From Verrucomicrobiota bacterium (GTDB lineage Bacteria > Verrucomicrobiota > Kiritimatiellia > B70-G9), in contig QNAJ01000004.1 in the NCBI GenBank assembly GCA_003641465.1, forward strand, positions 1-18,272: a DNA stretch of 18,272 nt, read 5' to 3'. The notes beneath the pieces were generated by a model. The model ran no database searches and was not told the DNA's origin. It was given only the letters and a program-made list of their open reading frames with translations. The stretch's first letter is position 1. Each line of letters begins with the position of its first letter. The position numbers were made by a program, and so were the translations under genes. Below, piece by piece: positions 15,970-18,272 of this stretch.

Positions 15970-16059
15970 TACCGGATCGTGATAACCGGCCGCTTTCCGG
16001 AGCAAGAGTAATATGTATTGCGGCGCGAAAGCAACCGGCAATGCTGTACCCGGCTCAGG

Positions 16060-17088
16060 TCAGCCCGCTTTCCCCGGATCCGAGGCAAGCTGATCGCGAG
16101 CCTCCGGTTGTAGAGGATATCTCAGCCCGCGCCTGAACAGTGCGTAATCGCGTTCAGGGATGAGTCTACCGATGATAGCCGCCGTGATCTCATGTTGTCT
16201 CAGCCGGTCGAGCAGTTCATCGGCGGATTGTGGACTTACTGCCACCAGCAGCGCGCCGCTGGCAAGAGAACGTAGCGGGTCTATGTTGAGCACTTCACAC
16301 AGCTGCCTTGTTTCGGGATACAGCGGGATCTTGTCGGCGTAGAGTTCGAGGCCGCAGGCGGAAGCTGCGGCCATCTCGTAGGCTCCCTGGACGATGCCGC
16401 CTTCGGTGGGATCATGCATGGCATGAACGCCCTTCCCGGACCGGACGAGTGCTGCGTATCGGACAATGCTGATCCCCGGGTCATGCAGCATGTTTACCGC
16501 CCGACGCCATCGTTCCTCGCCAAGAACTTCTTTGGCGCGAGCCTCGTGTTCCAGAGCCATAAGAGCGGTGCCTTCAATACAGGCATATCCGCACAGCACC
16601 AGCAGGTCACCGGGCCTGCCTCCACTGCTCGGCTTGAGCTCTTCGGGCGCTGCCAGCCCCACCGCGGTGCCGCAGGCCAACGGACGATGCAGCCCCGGCG
16701 TAACCTCCGTATGGCCTCCGACAATCGTCATGCCCAAGCGGGCCGCGGCGTCGGCTGCCTGTTCGACTATTTCCTTGGCCAATGACAGGTCGGCGTTCTC
16801 TGGAAGCAGCACCACAACGGTGATCCAGCGCGGATCCGCGCCTAACGCAGCCACGTCGTTGGCATTCACGTTGACCAGGTACCAGCCGATTCTGGCGGCG
16901 GCGAAGGTAACCGGGTCGCTGGCCATGACAAGGCATTGATTGCGGGATATTTCCAGCACGGCGGCATCCTCGCCGAAGCGCGGCCCGATGATAATGCGGG
17001 GATCGGTTGTGTGGAGCAGCTTCAGCAAGTCGCAGAGATACTTCTCATCCAGTTTCCCGACAGGCAATCTACGGGTTGACTTATTCAT
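16060..17088 (-). CDS. AIR-synthase (PurM/HypE/SelD superfamily) related protein
   Basis: A protein of 342 residues. The two-domain ATP-binding fold of PurM, HypE, SelD and ThiL is evident from 'GEDAAV' (39-44), 'ASDPVTF' (56-62), 'NANDVAALGADPRW' (75-88), 'TIVGGHTEV' (121-129), 'HDPTEGGI' (225-232) and 'ASGALLVAV' (276-284). These enzymes use ATP to activate an oxygen, selenium or similar group as a phosphate. The closest match in layout is the HypE-like 'AIR synthase family protein' found as a stand-alone gene. It lacks the C-terminal PRIC-type cysteine tail of HypE (it ends 'SDPGKAG'), and it has no N-terminal Cys/Sec loop of SelD, so neither name is justified. ATG 17088 is two bases after the mutS stop with no ribosome binding site, so it probably depends on mutS translation. 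The substrate is unknown. Confidence 0.85.
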   Translation of the reverse strand: MNKSTRRLPVGKLDEKYLCDLLKLLHTTDPRIIIGPRFGEDAAVLEISRNQCLVMASDPVTFAAARIGWYLVNVNANDVAALGADPRWITVVVLLPENADLSLAKEIVEQAADAAARLGMTIVGGHTEVTPGLHRPLACGTAVGLAAPEELKPSSGGRPGDLLVLCGYACIEGTALMALEHEARAKEVLGEERWRRAVNMLHDPGISIVRYAALVRSGKGVHAMHDPTEGGIVQGAYEMAAASACGLELYADKIPLYPETRQLCEVLNIDPLRSLASGALLVAVSPQSADELLDRLRQHEITAAIIGRLIPERDYALFRRGLRYPLQPEARDQLASDPGKAG

Positions 17089-17090
17089 CG

Positions 17091-18272
17091 CTAGGAAGGT
17101 CGGGTATTTTCCTCATTCCCGGGGAACAGGGTCAGTTGGCCCTGATGGGCGGCCTTCCGCGCGTGCCGCCGGGCGATCTTGGGCTGACCTTCTTCGAATT
17201 CGCCCTCTTCCAGATTCGCCAGAATTTCCCTGGCGCGTTCGACCACCTCGTCGGGGAGCCCGGCCAGTCGCGCCACATGGATGCCGTAGCTCTTGTCCGC
17301 GGCTCCGGGTACGATACGACGCAGGAAAATGATCCGGTCCCCCGATTCCTTCACCATGATGTTGTAATTGCGGATTCCGGGCAGTGTCAGGGCAAGGTCA
17401 GTGAGTTCATGGTAGTGCGTGGCAAACAGAGTGCGGGCCCGGATGCGTGGACTGTTGTGAATATACTCGGCCACCGCCCAGGCAATGCTGATGCCGTCAA
17501 AAGTACTGGTTCCCCGGCCGATTTCATCGAGTACGATGAGACTGCGCGGCGTGGCATTATGCAGGATTGTCGCGGTCTCCTGCATTTCCACCATGAATGT
17601 ACTGCGCCCGGCAGCCAGCTCGTCACCGGCACCGACGCGGGTAAAGACGCGATCGACTACGCCGATTTCGGCTTCGGATGCGGGAACAAACGAGCCCATC
17701 TGGGCCATGATGACGATCAGGGCGACTTGTCGGATATAGGTGCTCTTGCCAGCCATGTTCGGCCCCGTGATGATAAGCAGTTGGTTCTGTTCCGTATCCA
17801 GCAGAGTGTCGTTGGGGACGAACGGCTCGGAATCCGGGATACACTCAATGACCGGATGCCTTCCTTCGCGGATGCGGATGCGTTGGGAGTCGTTAACCTC
17901 GGGACGAACGTACCGCAGGGCGCGAGCCCGCTCAGCAAAAGTGGAAATCACGTCCAGCAAAGCGACTGCCCGGCTGTTGCGCTGGATAATCTCTGCGAAT
18001 TCCAGGACCCGGTTCCGCAGCCTGCCGAATATCTCGTATTCCAGTTCCCGGGCGCGCTCCTGGGCACCGAGGATACGGCTTTCGTATTCCTTCAGTTCAT
18101 CGGTAATGAAACGCTCGGCGTTTACCAGGGTCTGTTTGCGGACATATTCCGGGGGTACGCTGGCCAGGTTGCTCTTGGTGACCTCTATATAGTACCCGAA
18201 GACCTTGTTGTAACGCACCTTGAGCGAACGGATGCCGGTACGCTCCTGTTCCCGGGCCTGGTAGTCCGCGAT
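17091..18272 (-). CDS. mutS: DNA mismatch repair protein MutS, C-terminal 393 residues
   Basis: The gene runs off the right edge; only the end of the core/clamp, the ATPase and the C-terminus are visible. The edge falls at 'IADYQAREQERTGIRSLKVR', then 'YNKVFGYYIEVTKSN', the clamp region of MutS1. Walker A is 'GPNMAGKST' at 17739-17765, Walker B 'LIVLDE' followed by 'IGRGTSTFDG' at 17523-17540 and beyond, and 'LFATHYHEL' is the signature H-loop. After the dimerising helices ('LPDEVVERAREILANLEEGE') the tail is short and ends with 'QGQLTLFPG', a match to the beta-clamp binding motif. MutS recognises base mismatches and small loops and licenses MutL. The long C-terminal tetramer domain of E. coli MutS seems absent. 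TAG is two bases upstream of the AIR-synthase-like gene. Confidence 0.97.
   Translation of the reverse strand: MADYQAREQERTGIRSLKVRYNKVFGYYIEVTKSNLASVPPEYVRKQTLVNAERFITDELKEYESRILGAQERARELEYEIFGRLRNRVLEFAEIIQRNSRAVALLDVISTFAERARALRYVRPEVNDSQRIRIREGRHPVIECIPDSEPFVPNDTLLDTEQNQLLIITGPNMAGKSTYIRQVALIVIMAQMGSFVPASEAEIGVVDRVFTRVGAGDELAAGRSTFMVEMQETATILHNATPRSLIVLDEIGRGTSTFDGISIAWAVAEYIHNSPRIRARTLFATHYHELTDLALTLPGIRNYNIMVKESGDRIIFLRRIVPGAADKSYGIHVARLAGLPDEVVERAREILANLEEGEFEEGQPKIARRHARKAAHQGQLTLFPGNEENTRPS

Noticed and set aside
16060..17088. Naming the AIR-synthase-like gene hypE, selD or thiL
   Set aside because: It lacks the C-terminal cysteine tail of HypE, the N-terminal Cys/Sec loop of SelD and the ThiL-type substrate motif; no hydrogenase or selenium genes are nearby.
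1..18272. Mobile element, CRISPR array, tRNA or attachment site
   Set aside because: No transposase, integrase, terminal inverted repeats, regularly spaced repeats or tRNA-like fold were seen on reading both strands.

Overview
This is an 18.3 kb chromosomal window of GC-rich bacterial DNA with 14 genes that I can support. The first gene runs off the left edge and the last (mutS) runs off the right edge. A PVC-group bacterium, Kiritimatiellota/Verrucomicrobiota-like, fits best. The main clue is the surface-protein pair at the left: a beta-helix protein beside a secreted protein with thrombospondin-type-3 Asp-rich calcium repeats and an 'SxxF...GF' module. This placement is an inference. I see no rRNA, tRNA, CRISPR array, insertion sequence or phage gene.

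Layout. (1) 3-1785, + strand: a partial beta-helix protein and a secreted Asp-rich calcium-repeat protein. (2) 1844-2056, - strand: an orphan 70-residue, two-helix membrane protein with a near-ideal Shine-Dalgarno, followed by a 381 bp non-coding gap. (3) 2438-4862, - strand: the proB-proA operon (glutamate to glutamate-5-semialdehyde), with overlapping genes and a convincing sigma70-type promoter. (4) 5060-8707, + strand: a 918-residue cellobiose-phosphorylase-like (GH94/old GT36) enzyme, then an unrecognised coiled-coil protein with one membrane helix and an acidic tail. (5) 8860-12364, - strand: three consecutive GT-B (GT4) glycosyltransferases joined by ATGA stop/start overlaps behind one good promoter. 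Divergent from them is a polytopic membrane protein of GT-C/glycopolymer type. (6) 13763-18272, - strand: mutS (C-terminal half), an AIR-synthase-family protein, a ThiI/MnmA-like PP-loop-derived protein whose ATP loop is degenerate, and a fourth GT4.

Regions 5 and 6 together look like a small cell-surface glycan locus: four soluble GT4 enzymes plus one membrane protein, with no flippase, polymerase or chain-length regulator in view. It lies beside housekeeping genes for DNA repair and proline synthesis.

The least explained material is the AIR-synthase-like/degenerate PP-loop neighbour pair (14983-17088), the coiled-coil membrane protein (7940-8707) and the small membrane protein (1844-2056). 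I do not see a complete novel defence or mobile system. The best candidate for undescribed biology is the AIR-synthase/PP-loop pair placed between mutS and a glycosyltransferase.
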